Below the pieces are notes generated by a model. The model did no database searches and was not told the DNA's origin. It worked only from the letters and a program-made list of their open reading frames with translations. A stretch of 64,000 nucleotides of DNA from Streptomyces diastatochromogenes (GTDB lineage: Bacteria; Actinomycetota; Actinomycetes; Streptomycetales; Streptomycetaceae), in assembly GCA_026913215.1 (NCBI GenBank), contig JAPTYK010000001.1, forward strand, positions 4,588,001-4,652,000. Reading direction: 5' to 3'. The position numbers were made by a program, and so were the translations under genes. Shown here piece by piece: positions 21,517 to 30,693 of the stretch; the stretch's first letter is position 1, and each line of letters begins with the position of its first letter.

Positions 21517-23364
21517 ATGTGCGGAATCGTGGGATACGTCGGCGGTCAGTCGGCGCTTGATGTGGTGGTCGCGGGCCTCAAGCGGCTCGAATACCGGGGC
21601 TACGACTCGGCCGGTGTCGCGGTGCTCGCCGACGGGGGGCTCGCCGCGGCCAAGAGGGCGGGCAAGCTCGTCAACCTGGAGAAGGAGCTCGTCGACCGGC
21701 CGCTGCCGGGCGGCTCCGTCGGCATCGGGCACACCCGCTGGGCCACCCACGGGGGTCCGACGGACGCCAACGCGCACCCGCACCTGGACAACGCCGGGCG
21801 CGTCGCCGTCGTGCACAACGGCATCATCGAGAACTTCGCCGCCCTCCGGGAGGAGCTCGCCGAGCGCGGCCACGCGCTGCTCTCCGAGACGGACACCGAG
21901 GTCGTCGCCCACCTCCTCGCCGAGGAGTTCTCCTCCGTCGGCGACCTCGCCGAGGCCATGCGGCTGGTGTGCGGGCGGCTCGACGGGGCGTTCACCCTCG
22001 TCGCCGTCCACGCCGACCAGCCCGACGTCGTCGTCGGCGCCCGCCGGAACTCGCCGCTCGTCGTGGGCGTGGGGGAGGGGGAGAACTTCCTCGCCTCCGA
22101 CGTGTCCGCGTTCATCGCGCACACGCGGTCCGCGATCGAGCTCGGCCAGGACCAGGTCGTCGAGCTGACCCGGGACGGCGTCACCGTCACCGACTTCGAC
22201 GGGGCGCCCGCGGACGTACGGGCCTACCACGTCGACTGGGACGCCTCCGCCGCCGAGAAGGGCGGCTACGCCTCCTTCATGCTCAAGGAGATCGCCGAGC
22301 AGCCCAAGGCCGTCGCCGACACCCTCCTCGGGCGGATCGACGGGTCCGGCCGGCTCACCCTCGACGAGGTGCGCATCCCCGACGCCGTGCTCCGCGAGGC
22401 CGACAAGGTCGTCGTCGTGGCCTGCGGCACGGCCTTCCACGCCGGGCTCATCGCCAAGTACGCCATCGAGCACTGGACCCGCATCCCCTGCGAGGTCGAG
22501 CTCGCCAGCGAGTTCCGCTACCGCGACCCGATCCTCGACCGGCGCACCCTGGTCATCGCGATCTCCCAGTCCGGCGAGACCATGGACACGCTGATGGCGC
22601 TGCGGCACGCGCGGGAGCAGGGCGCGAAGGTGCTCGCGGTGTGCAACACGAACGGCTCGACGATCCCGAGGGAGTCGGACGCGGTCCTCTACACGCACGC
22701 CGGGCCGGAGGTCGCCGTCGCCTCCACCAAGGCCTTCCTCACGCAGCTCGTCGCCTGCTACCTGCTGGCCCTCTACCTCGGCCAGGTGCGCGGCACCCAG
22801 TGGGGCGACGAGGTCCGCTCCGTCGTCCGCGACCTCGCCCGGATCGGCGACGACGTCGAACGGGTCCTGGAGACGATGGAGCCCGTGCGGGCCCTCGCCC
22901 GCTCCCTCGCCGACCAGGACACCGTCCTCTTCCTCGGGCGGCACGTCGGCTACCCGGTGGCCCTGGAGGGCGCGCTCAAGCTCAAGGAACTCGCGTACAT
23001 GCACGCCGAGGGCTTCGCGGCGGGCGAGCTCAAGCACGGGCCGATCGCGCTCGTCGAGGAGGGCCTGCCGGTCGTCGTGCTCGTGCCCTCGCCGCGCGGG
23101 CGGTCCGTCCTCCACGACAAGATCGTCTCCAACATCCAGGAGATCCGGGCGCGGGGCGCCAGGACGATCGTGATCGCCGAGGAGGGCGACGAGGCCGTCG
23201 TCCCGTACGCCGACCACCTCGTCCGCATCCCCGCGACGCCTACGCTGCTCCAGCCGCTGGTCGCCACGGTGCCGCTCCAGGTCTTCGCCTGCGAGCTCGC
23301 CACCGCGCGGGGCAACGAGGTCGACCAGCCGCGCAACCTGGCCAAATCCGTGACCGTGGAGTGA
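21517..23364 (+). CDS. glmS: Glutamine-fructose-6-phosphate aminotransferase (isomerizing)
   Basis: Makes glucosamine-6-phosphate from fructose-6-phosphate and glutamine, the entry to UDP-GlcNAc and the cell wall. 615 residues, full length, intact. The N-terminal glutaminase domain starts MCGIVGYVG with the nucleophile Cys 2 after Met removal and has GIGHTRWATHG and HNGIIENF. Two SIS sugar isomerase domains follow (ISQSGETMDTL; FLGRHVGYPVALEGALKLKE). The C-terminus DQPRNLAKSVTVE is the conserved end. acpS begins 7 bases downstream, so the genes form one operon. No glmS ribozyme was seen upstream. Confidence 0.97.
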   Translation: MCGIVGYVGGQSALDVVVAGLKRLEYRGYDSAGVAVLADGGLAAAKRAGKLVNLEKELVDRPLPGGSVGIGHTRWATHGGPTDANAHPHLDNAGRVAVVHNGIIENFAALREELAERGHALLSETDTEVVAHLLAEEFSSVGDLAEAMRLVCGRLDGAFTLVAVHADQPDVVVGARRNSPLVVGVGEGENFLASDVSAFIAHTRSAIELGQDQVVELTRDGVTVTDFDGAPADVRAYHVDWDASAAEKGGYASFMLKEIAEQPKAVADTLLGRIDGSGRLTLDEVRIPDAVLREADKVVVVACGTAFHAGLIAKYAIEHWTRIPCEVELASEFRYRDPILDRRTLVIAISQSGETMDTLMALRHAREQGAKVLAVCNTNGSTIPRESDAVLYTHAGPEVAVASTKAFLTQLVACYLLALYLGQVRGTQWGDEVRSVVRDLARIGDDVERVLETMEPVRALARSLADQDTVLFLGRHVGYPVALEGALKLKELAYMHAEGFAAGELKHGPIALVEEGLPVVVLVPSPRGRSVLHDKIVSNIQEIRARGARTIVIAEEGDEAVVPYADHLVRIPATPTLLQPLVATVPLQVFACELATARGNEVDQPRNLAKSVTVE

Positions 23365-23371
23365 GTGGGAA

Positions 23372-23740
23372 ATGATCATTGGGGTGGGGATCGACGTGGC
23401 CGAGATCGACCGGTTCGCCGCGTCGATCGAACGCACACCGGGGCTGCTCCAGCGCCTCTTCGTCGAACGCGAGCTGCTCCTCCCGAGCGGCGAACGCCGC
23501 GGGCCCGCCTCGCTCGCCGTCCGCTTCGCCGCGAAGGAGGCGGTGGCCAAGGCCCTCGGCGCCCCCGGCGGCCTCCACTGGACCGACGCCGAGGTCTACG
23601 TCGAAGGCACCGGCCAGCCCCGCCTCCGCGTCCGCGGCACGGTGGCCGCCCGCGCCGCCGAACTCGGCGTCAAGCACTGGCACGTGTCCCTGAGCCACGA
23701 CGCGGGGGTGGCGTCGGCGGTGGTGATCGCGGAGGGCTGA
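23372..23740 (+). CDS. acpS: Holo-[acyl-carrier-protein] synthase AcpS
   Basis: Transfers 4'-phosphopantetheine from CoA to acyl carrier proteins. 122 residues, normal for the trimeric AcpS type. It begins MIIGVGIDVAEIDRF with the metal-binding Asp 8 and has RFAAKEAVAKAL with Glu 56; the last strand is WHVSLSHDAGVASAVVIAEG. It lies 7 bases after glmS and just before the NAD(P)H-hydrate repair gene, a conserved arrangement. The CoA substrate links it to coaA at 7348-8414. The frame is intact. Confidence 0.97.
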   Translation: MIIGVGIDVAEIDRFAASIERTPGLLQRLFVERELLLPSGERRGPASLAVRFAAKEAVAKALGAPGGLHWTDAEVYVEGTGQPRLRVRGTVAARAAELGVKHWHVSLSHDAGVASAVVIAEG

Positions 23741-23797
23741 GGCGCGCCGCCGGGCGTACGCGGGCGGGCGGCGCGCAGGCGGGGCAGACTGGCGGGC

Positions 23798-25240
23798 ATG
23801 CGTAGCGCTTATCGCGTGGAGACCGTACGGGCCGCCGAGGCGGCCCTCATGGAGCGCCTTCCCGAGGGGGCCCTGATGCGGAGGGCGGCGGCCGGGCTCG
23901 CGGCGGCCTGCTGCTCGCTGCTGGGGAAGGGGCGGGTGTACGGGGCCAGGGTGGTCCTGCTGGTCGGGAGCGGGGACAACGGCGGGGACGCCCTGTACGC
24001 CGGGGCGAGGCTCGCCCGGAGGGGGCCAGGGTCACGGCGGTGCTGCTCGGGGAGCGGGCGCACGAGGACGGGCTCGCCGCGTTCCGGGCCGCCGGCGGGC
24101 GGGTCGCGGAGGAGCCGTTCGAGCCGCTCGCCGCCGCCGACCTCGTCCTCGACGGCATCACCGGGATCGGGGGCGCGGGGCTGCGGCCCGGCGCCGTTCC
24201 CGTCGCGCGGGCCGCGCGCGGCTCCGGGCCGTCGTCGTCGCCGTCGACCTGCCGAGCGGGGTCGACGCCGACACCGGGAGGTGCGCGGGAGGCGCTGCCC
24301 GCCGACGCGACGATCACCTTCGGCGCGTACAAGCCGGGGCTGCTCGTCGACCCGGCCCGGGAGTACGCCGGGGCGCTGCGGCTCGTCGACATCGGCCTCG
24401 GGCCCCTGCTCCCCGGGGTGCCGGAGCTCGAAGCCCTCCAGCACGAGGACCTGGCGTGGCTGCTGCCCGTGCCGGGTGCCGGGAGCGACAAGTACCGGCG
24501 CGGGGTCGTCGGACTCGTCGCCGGGTCCGCCCGCTACCCGGGCGCCGCCGTCCTCGCCGTGGCGGGCGCGCTGCGCGGCGGCGCGGGGCCGTGCGGTACG
24601 TCGGGCCCGCCGGGGACGCGGTGCTCGCCGCGCACCCCGAGACCCTGGTCCACTCCGGCCGGCCCGAGAAGGCCGGGCGGGTCCAGGCCTGGGTCGTCGG
24701 GCCGGGCCTCGGCGAAGGGCCCGGGGCGGGGGTCGCGGTCTCCGAGGTCCTCGGCACCGACGTCCCCGTCCTCGTCGACGCCGACGGGCTCCGGGGCCTG
24801 GACGCCGCGGCCGTACGGGGCGCGGCGCCCCCACCCTGCTGACCCCGCACGCCGGCGAGGCGGCGGCGCTGCTCGGCGTCGCCCGGGAGGAGGTCGAGGC
24901 CGGGCGGCTCGCGGCCGTCCGCGAACTGGCGGGCCGCTTCGGGGCGACCGTCCTGCTGAAGGGTTCGACGACGCTCGTGTGCGGGGCGGGCGGGGCGGTC
25001 CCGTACGGGTCAACCCGACCGGCACCTCCTGGCTCGCCACGGCCGGCAGCGGCGACGTCCTCTCCGGTCTCGCCGGCTCCTCCTCGCGGCCGGCCTCCCG
25101 GCCCTCGACGCGGCCTCCTGCGCGGCCTACCTCCACGGCCTCGCCGCGCGGCGGGCGTCGGAGGGCGGCGCGCCGGTGACGGCGACGGAGGTGGCGGACT
25201 CCTGCGGGGGCGTGGCGGGACGTGACGGCGGGCGCGTAGC
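23798..25240 (+). CDS. nnrD: Bifunctional NAD(P)H-hydrate epimerase/dehydratase (about ten frame breaks)
   Basis: Repairs hydrated NAD(P)H. The N-terminal epimerase domain begins MRSAYRVETVRAAEAALMER with GSGDNGGDALYAGARLARRG and AVDLPSGVDADTG; the C-terminal ADP-dependent dehydratase has KYRRGVVGLVAGSARYPGAA, LVDADGLRGLDAA, LTPHAGEAAALLG, LLKGSTTLV and NPTGTSWLATAGSGDVLSGLAG. To read it through, one G or C must be added near 24025, 24218, 24278, 24288, 24588, 24830, 25005, 25082, 25205 and 25211; it then ends at TAG 25238-25240 with about 484 residues. This is the most damaged gene of the window, yet every piece is in order and well conserved, so I call it a sequencing artefact, not a pseudogene. 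Confidence 0.88.
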
Positions 25241-25326
25241 CCGCGCGCGCCACACGGACGGGCGAACCCCGTTCGCCCAGCCGTGGTTCCCGCGCGCCCG
25301 TGGCGCGGGGGCGGATTGGTGGGTGG

Positions 25327-26269
25327 GTGACCCGTTGGAGAAGCCGTACCGCGCCGCTGTTGTTCGTCCTCGCCGCCTCGCTCGCGCTCGGACCCGCCGC
25401 CCTCGCCGCCGCCCCGGCCGCCCCGGAGGCCGCCCGGCCCGCCGCCGCCCCGACACACCGTCCGCCGAGGCGCCGTCAGCCGAAGCACCGTCCGCCGAGG
25501 CGCCGTCCGCCGAGGACCCGCTCGTGCCCGGGGTCGACGGCGGCGGCCGGGCCGAGTACCCGATGGACACGCCCGACCAGGTGCTGCCGCCGCTGCGGGA
25601 GGACGTGGGCGGCGTGCCCGTGCCCGAGCCCGAGGAGGAGGTCGACGAGCTCGTCGAGTACCTGCCGAGGAGCGCCGTCGGGGCCGCCTGCACCGCCAAG
25701 GCGAGCATCCACCAGCGGCGGGTGGAGAAGCTGCTCGGGCTGCGCGTCGACGGGAAGCAGTCCGCCGCCGACTGCCGGGCCATCCGGGCCTTCCAGGTGA
25801 AGGAGAAGATCAAGCCGGCCGTCGGCTACGCCGGACCCGTCACCTGGGCCCGCGCCGAACTCCTCGCCGCCCGGAAGGACCTCGACCCCGGCCGGCGCTG
25901 CCCCGTGAAGAAGTACGCCGTCGCCTGCGTGGACCTCGACCGTCAGCTCATGTGGGTACGTAAAAGGACGAAGGTGACGTATCAGGTCGTCAACGTGCGG
26001 ACCGGGCGGCCCGGTTACGCCACCCGCACCGGCTGGCACACCGTCTACTGGCGGCACAAGGACCACTGGTCGACCATCTACGACACCCCATGCCGTACGC
26101 CCAGTTCTTCAGCGGCGGCCAGGCCTTCCACGCCGTCTACGGGCAGCTCGCCACGCCCGGCGGAAGCCGCGGCTGCGTCAATCTCAGCTACGGCGACGCC
26201 GGGAAACTCTGGAACGTCCTCCGCAAGGGTGACCGGGTCTACATCTGGGGAAAGCGGCCCGGCAGCTGA
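25327..26269 (+). CDS. Secreted peptidoglycan-binding L,D-transpeptidase (frame broken twice)
   Basis: Wall cross-linking enzyme of the YkuD family. GTG 25327 (or GTG 25300) starts a signal peptide (TRWRSRTAPLLFVLAASLALGPAALA). A linker with four PSAEA/PSAED units follows. A peptidoglycan-binding-like domain comes next (RRVEKLLGLRVDGKQSAADCRAIRAFQ), then the catalytic domain with VACVDLDRQLMWV, VNVRTGRPGYATRTG and the active-site block GGSRGCVNLSYGDAGKLW, where Cys is the nucleophile (SRGCVN for the usual SHGCVN). One base is missing near 25450 and one near 26088; with both restored the protein ends ...VYIWGKRPGS at 26269. It lies between nnrD and alr, in a wall-synthesis setting. Confidence 0.85.
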
Positions 26270-26289
26270 CACCTGAGAGACTGGGCGCG

Positions 26290-27434
26290 ATGACTGAGAC
26301 ACCTCCGCCCCGCAGAGCCCGCGCCGAGATCGACCTCGGCGCGCTGCGTGCGAACGTCCGCACGCTGCGCGCCCGTGTCGCCCCCACGTCCGGATCATGG
26401 CCGTGGTCAAGGCCGACGCGTACGGACACGGCGCCCTGCGCTGTGCCCGCGCCGCCCTGGACGCGGGCGCGGACTGGCTCGGCACGGCCACCCCGCACGA
26501 GGCGCTGGCGCTGCGCGCCGCCGGGATCACGGACGTGCCCGTCATGTGCTGGCTCTGGACCCCCGGCGACCCCTGGGACCGGGGCATCGAGGCCGGTCTC
26601 GACATGTCCGTGGGCGGGATGTGGGCCCTGGACGAGGTCGTCGGGGCCGCGAAGGCCGTCGGGAGGACCGCCCGTATCCAGCTCAAGGCCGACACCGGGC
26701 TCGGGCGCAACGGCTGCCAGCCCGCCGACTGGCCCGAGCTCGTCGGGGCCGCCCTCAAGGCCGAGGTCGACGGGCTCGTCAAGGTGACCGGCCTCTGGTC
26801 GCACTTCGCCTGCGCCGACGAGCCGCACCACCCGTCCATCGCCGCCCAGCTCGACGTCTTCCGCTCGATGCTGGACCACGCCGAGCGGGCGGGCGTCCGG
26901 CCCGAGGTCCGGCACATCGCCAACTCCCCGGCCACCCTCACCCTGCCCGAGACCCACTTCGACCTGGTCCGGCCCGGCATCGCGATGTACGGCGTCTCGC
27001 CCAGCCCCGAGCTCGGCACCTCCGCCGAGCTCGGCCTGCGGCCCGTCATGTCGCTCAAGGCGAGCGTCGCGCTCGTCAAGCACGTCCCCGGCGGGCACGG
27101 CGTGAGCTACGGGCACCACTACGTCACCGAGGGGGACACCACCCTCGGGCTCGTCCCGCTCGGATACGCCGACGGCATCCCCCGGCACGCCTCCGGGCGC
27201 GGGCCCGTCCTCGTCGGCGACCGGGTCCGCACGGTCGCCGGGCGCGTCGCCATGGACCAGTTCGTGGTCGACCTCGGCGGGGACACCCCGAGCCCGGCAC
27301 CGAGGCCGTGCTCTTCGGCCCCGGCGACCGGGGCGAGCCGACCGCCGAGGACTGGGCGGTGGCCGCCGACACCATCGCGTACGAGATCGTCACCCGGATC
27401 GGGCGCGCGTCCCGCGGGTCTACCTGGGGAGTAG
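26290..27434 (+). CDS. alr: Alanine racemase (frame broken four times)
   Basis: PLP enzyme making D-alanine for peptidoglycan. The start ATG 26290 gives METPPPRRARAEIDLGALRANV after the initial MT. The PLP lysine lies in MAVVKADAYGHGA; the second-barrel region has KADTGLGRNGC, HIANSPATL, DLVRPGIAMYG and the catalytic Tyr in GVSYGHHYV; the C-terminal domain has GYADGIPRHAS and VAMDQFVVDLG. Missing bases near 26387, 27290, 27403 and 27428 have to be restored; the protein then ends ...RVPRVYLGE at TAG 27432-27434 with about 382 residues, a normal length. alr is essential, so the breaks are very likely sequence errors. The hydrolase gene follows after 6 bases. Confidence 0.93.
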
Positions 27435-27440
27435 CCCACG

Positions 27441-28607
27441 ATGGCGGAGACGGGTGGCGGCAGCTGGAGGCGGGCCGGGTTCGCCGGTGCCGCGATAGGC
27501 GTCCTGGCCGCCGGAGCGGCCGCCGGGGTCGCCGTCGAGCGGCTCACCGTGGGCCGTTCCGTACGGCAGAAGGCACGGCTCGCCCTCGACGCGGCCGGTC
27601 CGTACGGCGGTCTGCGGGGGACCCCCGGACGGGTCCTCGCCGACGACGGGACCGTCCTGTACTACGAGGTGGACGAGGTCGAGGCGGACGCCTCCTCCGC
27701 CGGGCGCCGCCGGCGGCTCTTCGGGCGCAAGCAGCCCGCCCCCGTCACCGTCGTCTTCAGCCACGGCTACTGCCTCAACCAGGACTCCTGGCACTTCCAG
27801 CGGGCCGCCCTGCGCGGGCTCGTCCGCACCGTCCACTGGGACCAGCGCAGCCACGGCCGCTCCGGCGGCGGGGCCTCCCAGGCCGGGCCCGACGGGACGC
27901 CCGTCTCCATCGACCTCCTCGGCCGCGACCTCAAGGCCGTCCTCGACGCGGCCGCGCCCGAGGGACCGCTCGTGCTCGTGGGCCACTCCATGGGCGGCAT
28001 GACCGTGATGGCGCTCGCCGAGCGGTACCCGGAGCTGATCCGCGACCGGGTCGTCGGCATCGCCCTCGTCGGCACCTCGGCGGGGAAGCTCGGGGAGGTC
28101 ACGTACGGGCTGCCGCTCGCCGGGGTCAACGCCGTCCGGCGGGTCCTGCCGGGCGTCCTGCGGGCCCTCGGCTCCCAGGCGGAGCTGGTCGAGCGGGGCC
28201 GCCGGGCGACCGCCGACCTGTTCGCCGGGCTGATCAAGAAGTACTCCTTCGCGTCGAAGGACGTGGACCCGGCCGTCGCCCGCTTCGCGGAGCGGATGAT
28301 CGAGTCGACCCCGATCGACGTGGTCGCCGCCTTCTACCCGGCCTTCGCCGAGCACGACAAGGAAGCCGCCCTCGCCGCCTTCCGCGAGCTGCCGGTGCTC
28401 GCGCTCGCCGGGGACAACGACCTGGTCACCCCCAGCTCGCACACCGAGGCCATCGCCGCCCTGCTGCCGGACGCGGAGCTGGTCATCGTCCCGGACGCAG
28501 GCCACCTGGTGATGCTGGAGCACCCGGAGGCGGTCACCGACCGGCTGGCCGACCTGCTGGTGCGGGCGGGCGCCGTCCCGGCCGGGGAGACCTTCCGCAC
28601 GCGCTAG
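27441..28607 (+). CDS. Membrane-anchored alpha/beta hydrolase
   Basis: 388 residues, intact. An N-terminal helix (FAGAAIGVLAAGAAAGVAV, about residues 14-32) probably anchors the protein. The hydrolase core starts at about residue 100 with VTVVFSHGYCLNQDSW, has HWDQRSHGRSGG, the nucleophile elbow VLVGHSMGGMTVMAL, the acid region ALAGDNDLVTP and the catalytic His in VPDAGHLVMLEHPE. The substrate is unknown. The gene lies 6 bases after alr and 10 before tsaE, and this alr-hydrolase-tsaE order is common in actinobacteria. Confidence 0.9.
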   Translation: MAETGGGSWRRAGFAGAAIGVLAAGAAAGVAVERLTVGRSVRQKARLALDAAGPYGGLRGTPGRVLADDGTVLYYEVDEVEADASSAGRRRRLFGRKQPAPVTVVFSHGYCLNQDSWHFQRAALRGLVRTVHWDQRSHGRSGGGASQAGPDGTPVSIDLLGRDLKAVLDAAAPEGPLVLVGHSMGGMTVMALAERYPELIRDRVVGIALVGTSAGKLGEVTYGLPLAGVNAVRRVLPGVLRALGSQAELVERGRRATADLFAGLIKKYSFASKDVDPAVARFAERMIESTPIDVVAAFYPAFAEHDKEAALAAFRELPVLALAGDNDLVTPSSHTEAIAALLPDAELVIVPDAGHLVMLEHPEAVTDRLADLLVRAGAVPAGETFRTR

Positions 28608-28617
28608 GTTTGCCGGT

Positions 28618-29124
28618 ATGGAAGCAGCGCACCCGCACCCGCACGTCTCCGGCGCCACCCTCTCCGTCGACTCCCCGCAGCAGATGCAGGAGCTCGGCCG
28701 CCGGCTCGCGAAGATCCTCCGTCCCGGTGACCTCGTCATGCTCACGGGCGAACTCGGCGCCGGGAAGACGACCCTGACCCGCGGCCTCGGCGAGGGGCTC
28801 GGCGTGCGGGGCGCCGTCACCTCCCCGACCTTCGTGATCGCCCGCGTCCACCCGTCCCTGGTCGGCGGTCCGGCCCTGGTCCACGTCGACGCGTACCGCC
28901 TCGGCGGCGGGCTCGACGAGATGGAGGACCTCGACCTGGACGTCTCGCTGCCGGAGTCCGTGGTCGTCGTCGAATGGGGTGACGGCAAGGTCGAGGAGCT
29001 GACGGACGACCGGCTGCACCTGCTCATCCACCGGGTGACCGGCGACACCGACGACGACCGGCGGACGGTCGTGCTGCGCGGGATCGGCGCGCGCTGGGCC
29101 GACGAGGACCTCGCGCTGGTCTGA
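28618..29124 (+). CDS. tsaE: tRNA t6A ATPase TsaE
   Basis: ATPase of the complex that makes N6-threonylcarbamoyladenosine at position 37 of ANN-decoding tRNAs, together with TsaB and TsaD encoded downstream. 168 residues. The P-loop GELGAGKTT is at about 44-52; the family block TSPTFVIARVHP and HVDAYRLGG follow, then ESVVVVEWGDGKVEEL. A His-containing N-terminal leader (EAAHPHPHV) is unconserved. The start ATG 28618 lies 10 bases after the hydrolase stop. The frame is intact. Confidence 0.96.
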   Translation: MEAAHPHPHVSGATLSVDSPQQMQELGRRLAKILRPGDLVMLTGELGAGKTTLTRGLGEGLGVRGAVTSPTFVIARVHPSLVGGPALVHVDAYRLGGGLDEMEDLDLDVSLPESVVVVEWGDGKVEELTDDRLHLLIHRVTGDTDDDRRTVVLRGIGARWADEDLALV

Positions 29125-29202
29125 ACGCCCGTACGTTCCGACAACGTGTCGGGAAGGTGTTGCGGGGGCCGTACGAGCCGTGGTCACATGGATGCACGAG
29201 CT

Positions 29203-29220
29203 GGTTAGGTGCACCTAACC
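29203..29220. promoter_or_regulatory. 18-bp perfect palindrome before a small gene
   Basis: The stretch ggttaggtgcacctaacc is its own reverse complement. It ends 14 bases before ATG 29235, so a protein bound here would block transcription or ribosome access. The half TTAGGTG/CACCTAA resembles the arms of DtxR/IdeR-type iron boxes but lacks their spacing. Confidence 0.6.
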
Positions 29221-29234
29221 TACGGGAGGCAGAC

Positions 29235-29381
29235 ATGGCGACGCCGGAACGCGCGGAACCCACCCGGGACCACGTCTCGATGAGCGAGCTGCTCGCGTCC
29301 TGCGCGGCCGCCCGCGCCCTCTCGACCCCGCCACCGGAACCCGGGGAAGACGCGGAACCCGTACGGGACGAAGCCGCCTAG
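29235..29381 (+). CDS. Small 48-residue protein, function unknown
   Basis: Starts ATG 29235 with a strong Shine-Dalgarno (cgggaggcag) and reads MATPERAEPTRDHVSMSELL. A short predicted helix SMSELLASCAAARAL is followed by a proline- and acid-rich tail. No membrane segment. Codon use is G/C in third position, as in real genes of this genome. It overlaps the end of the convergent envelope gene by four bases (CTAG). The palindrome at 29203-29220 directly upstream suggests regulation. I do not recognise the family. Confidence 0.65.
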   Translation: MATPERAEPTRDHVSMSELLASCAAARALSTPPPEPGEDAEPVRDEAA

Positions 29382-29950
29382 GCGACGACGACGACCTTCG
29401 CGCCGATCACCGCGAACGTCCACAGCGCGTCGCCGTCGGCCCGCTTCATCCGGATGCCGCCGGTCTTCCGCGCCGGGTCGGGGGACGGCGTCGAGCCGTC
29501 GACCGCCGCGCTGAAGCCGACCGCCACGTCCTGGGCCGTCGCGAACCGGACCACGTGCTCGATCTGCACGCCGTCCGAACCGCGCACCGAGCCCGAGCGC
29601 GAGGTCACCGCGTACGCGCCCGGCAGCGGGTCGACCGTGGACGCCCACACCTTGAACGTGCGGGTCGCCCTGCCCTTGCCGTCCACGATCCACACCCGGC
29701 GGTCGCCCAGCGCGTACACCACGCGCTCGCCGGTGCCCGAGTTCGCGGGGACGGCCAGGGGTCCGCGGCGGCTTCCTCGGGCCGCCGCTCGGCGAGACCG
29801 TGGGGCGGCCGTGCCCGTCGCCCGCGGCTTCACCGACAGATCGGCGGGCGCGTTCGCCGAGGCCTGGTAGGCGAGGAAGCAGACCGCGGCGACGGCCGCC
29901 GCCGTGAGCCCGGCCACGAATCCCGAGCTGCTCCGTGCCACCGTGCCCAC
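29378..29950 (-). CDS. Membrane-anchored envelope protein, possible L,D-transpeptidase-like fold without Cys
   Basis: Starts at GTG 29950 or GTG 29941 (the latter has gaaagg 8 bases upstream). One N-terminal helix (GFVAGLTAAAVAAVCFLAYQ) is followed by a linker and a domain GERVVYALGDRRVWIVDGKG, FKVWASTVDPLPGAYAVTSR, GVQIEHVVRFATAQDVAVGF, TGGIRMKRADGDALWTFAV. The strand pattern recalls YkuD-type domains, but no SHGC-like catalytic block is present, so a non-enzymatic role is likely. In 29760-29815 the frame is open but has rare codons (CGA, TCT, GGA). Adding three Cs there gives a natural linker (TVSPSGGPEEAAADPLAVP), so three bases seem to be missing. Divergent from tsaB. Confidence 0.65.
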   Translation of the reverse strand: MGTVARSSSGFVAGLTAAAVAAVCFLAYQASANAPADLSVKPRATGTAAPRSRRAAARGSRRGPLAVPANSGTGERVVYALGDRRVWIVDGKGRATRTFKVWASTVDPLPGAYAVTSRSGSVRGSDGVQIEHVVRFATAQDVAVGFSAAVDGSTPSPDPARKTGGIRMKRADGDALWTFAVIGAKVVVVA

Positions 29951-30037
29951 CTTTCGTACGAACGTATCGAAGGGTGACGGTAGCAGCAGCCCGCCCGAGG
30001 TTCGGGGCAGCGTGCCCGGGAGCCGTAGGCTGTTCGC

Positions 30038-30693
30038 GTGCTGTTGCTCGCCATGGATACCGCCACCCCCGCCGTCACCGTCGCCCTCCACGACGGCGAG
30101 GCCGTCGTCGCCTCGTCGAGTCAGGTCGACGCCCGCCGCCACGGGGAGCTGCTGCTGCCCGCCGTCGACCGGGTCCTCGCCGAGGCCGGTCTGAAGCTCG
30201 ACGCGGTCACCGGGATCGTCGTCGGCGTCGGCCCCGGCCCGTACACCGGCCTCCGGGTCGGCCTCGTCACGGCCGCGGCCTTCGCGTCCGCGCTCGGCGG
30301 CGTGCCGGTGCACGGCCTGTGCACCCTCGACGGACTCGCGTACGCCTCCGGGATCGACGAGCCCTTCGCCGTCGCCACGGACGCCCGCCGCAAGGAGGTC
30401 TACTGGGCGCGGTACGAGGACTCCCGCACCCGCGTGACCGACGCGGCCGTCGACCGGCCCGCCGACATCGCCGGGTCCCTCGCCGGCCTCCCCGTGGTCG
30501 GCGCGGGCGCGCCCTCTACCCGAGGCCTTCCCGACGCCCGCGGGCCTGAGCACCAGTCGGCCGCCGCGCTCGCCGCCCTGGCCGCGGAGAGGCTCCGGGC
30601 CGGCGGGAGGGCTTCCTCGACCCGCTGCCGATGTACCTGCGCCGCCCCGACGCGCAGGTGCCGAAGAACTACAAGGTGGTCACGCCCCAGTGA
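30038..30693 (+). CDS. tsaB: tRNA t6A protein TsaB (missing bases near 30512-30532 and 30610)
   Basis: Inactive ASKHA-fold partner of TsaD in t6A synthesis. It begins MLLLAMDTATPAVTVALHDG and has GIVVGVGPGPYTGLRVGLVTA, as in the family. Three Cs or Gs are missing around 30512-30532, which keeps the frame but turns the expected ALYPEAFPDARG into PSTRGLPDARG. Another G is missing near 30610; with it the end reads GFLDPLPMYLRRPDAQVPKNYKVVTPQ, and the stop at 30691-30693 overlaps the rimI start (GTGA). About 219 residues. Confidence 0.92.

Noticed and set aside
23798..25240. nnrD as a true pseudogene or programmed frameshift gene
   Set aside because: All missing bases are in G/C runs, all pieces stay in order and conserved, and the same fault affects essential genes nearby, so sequence error is the simpler reading.
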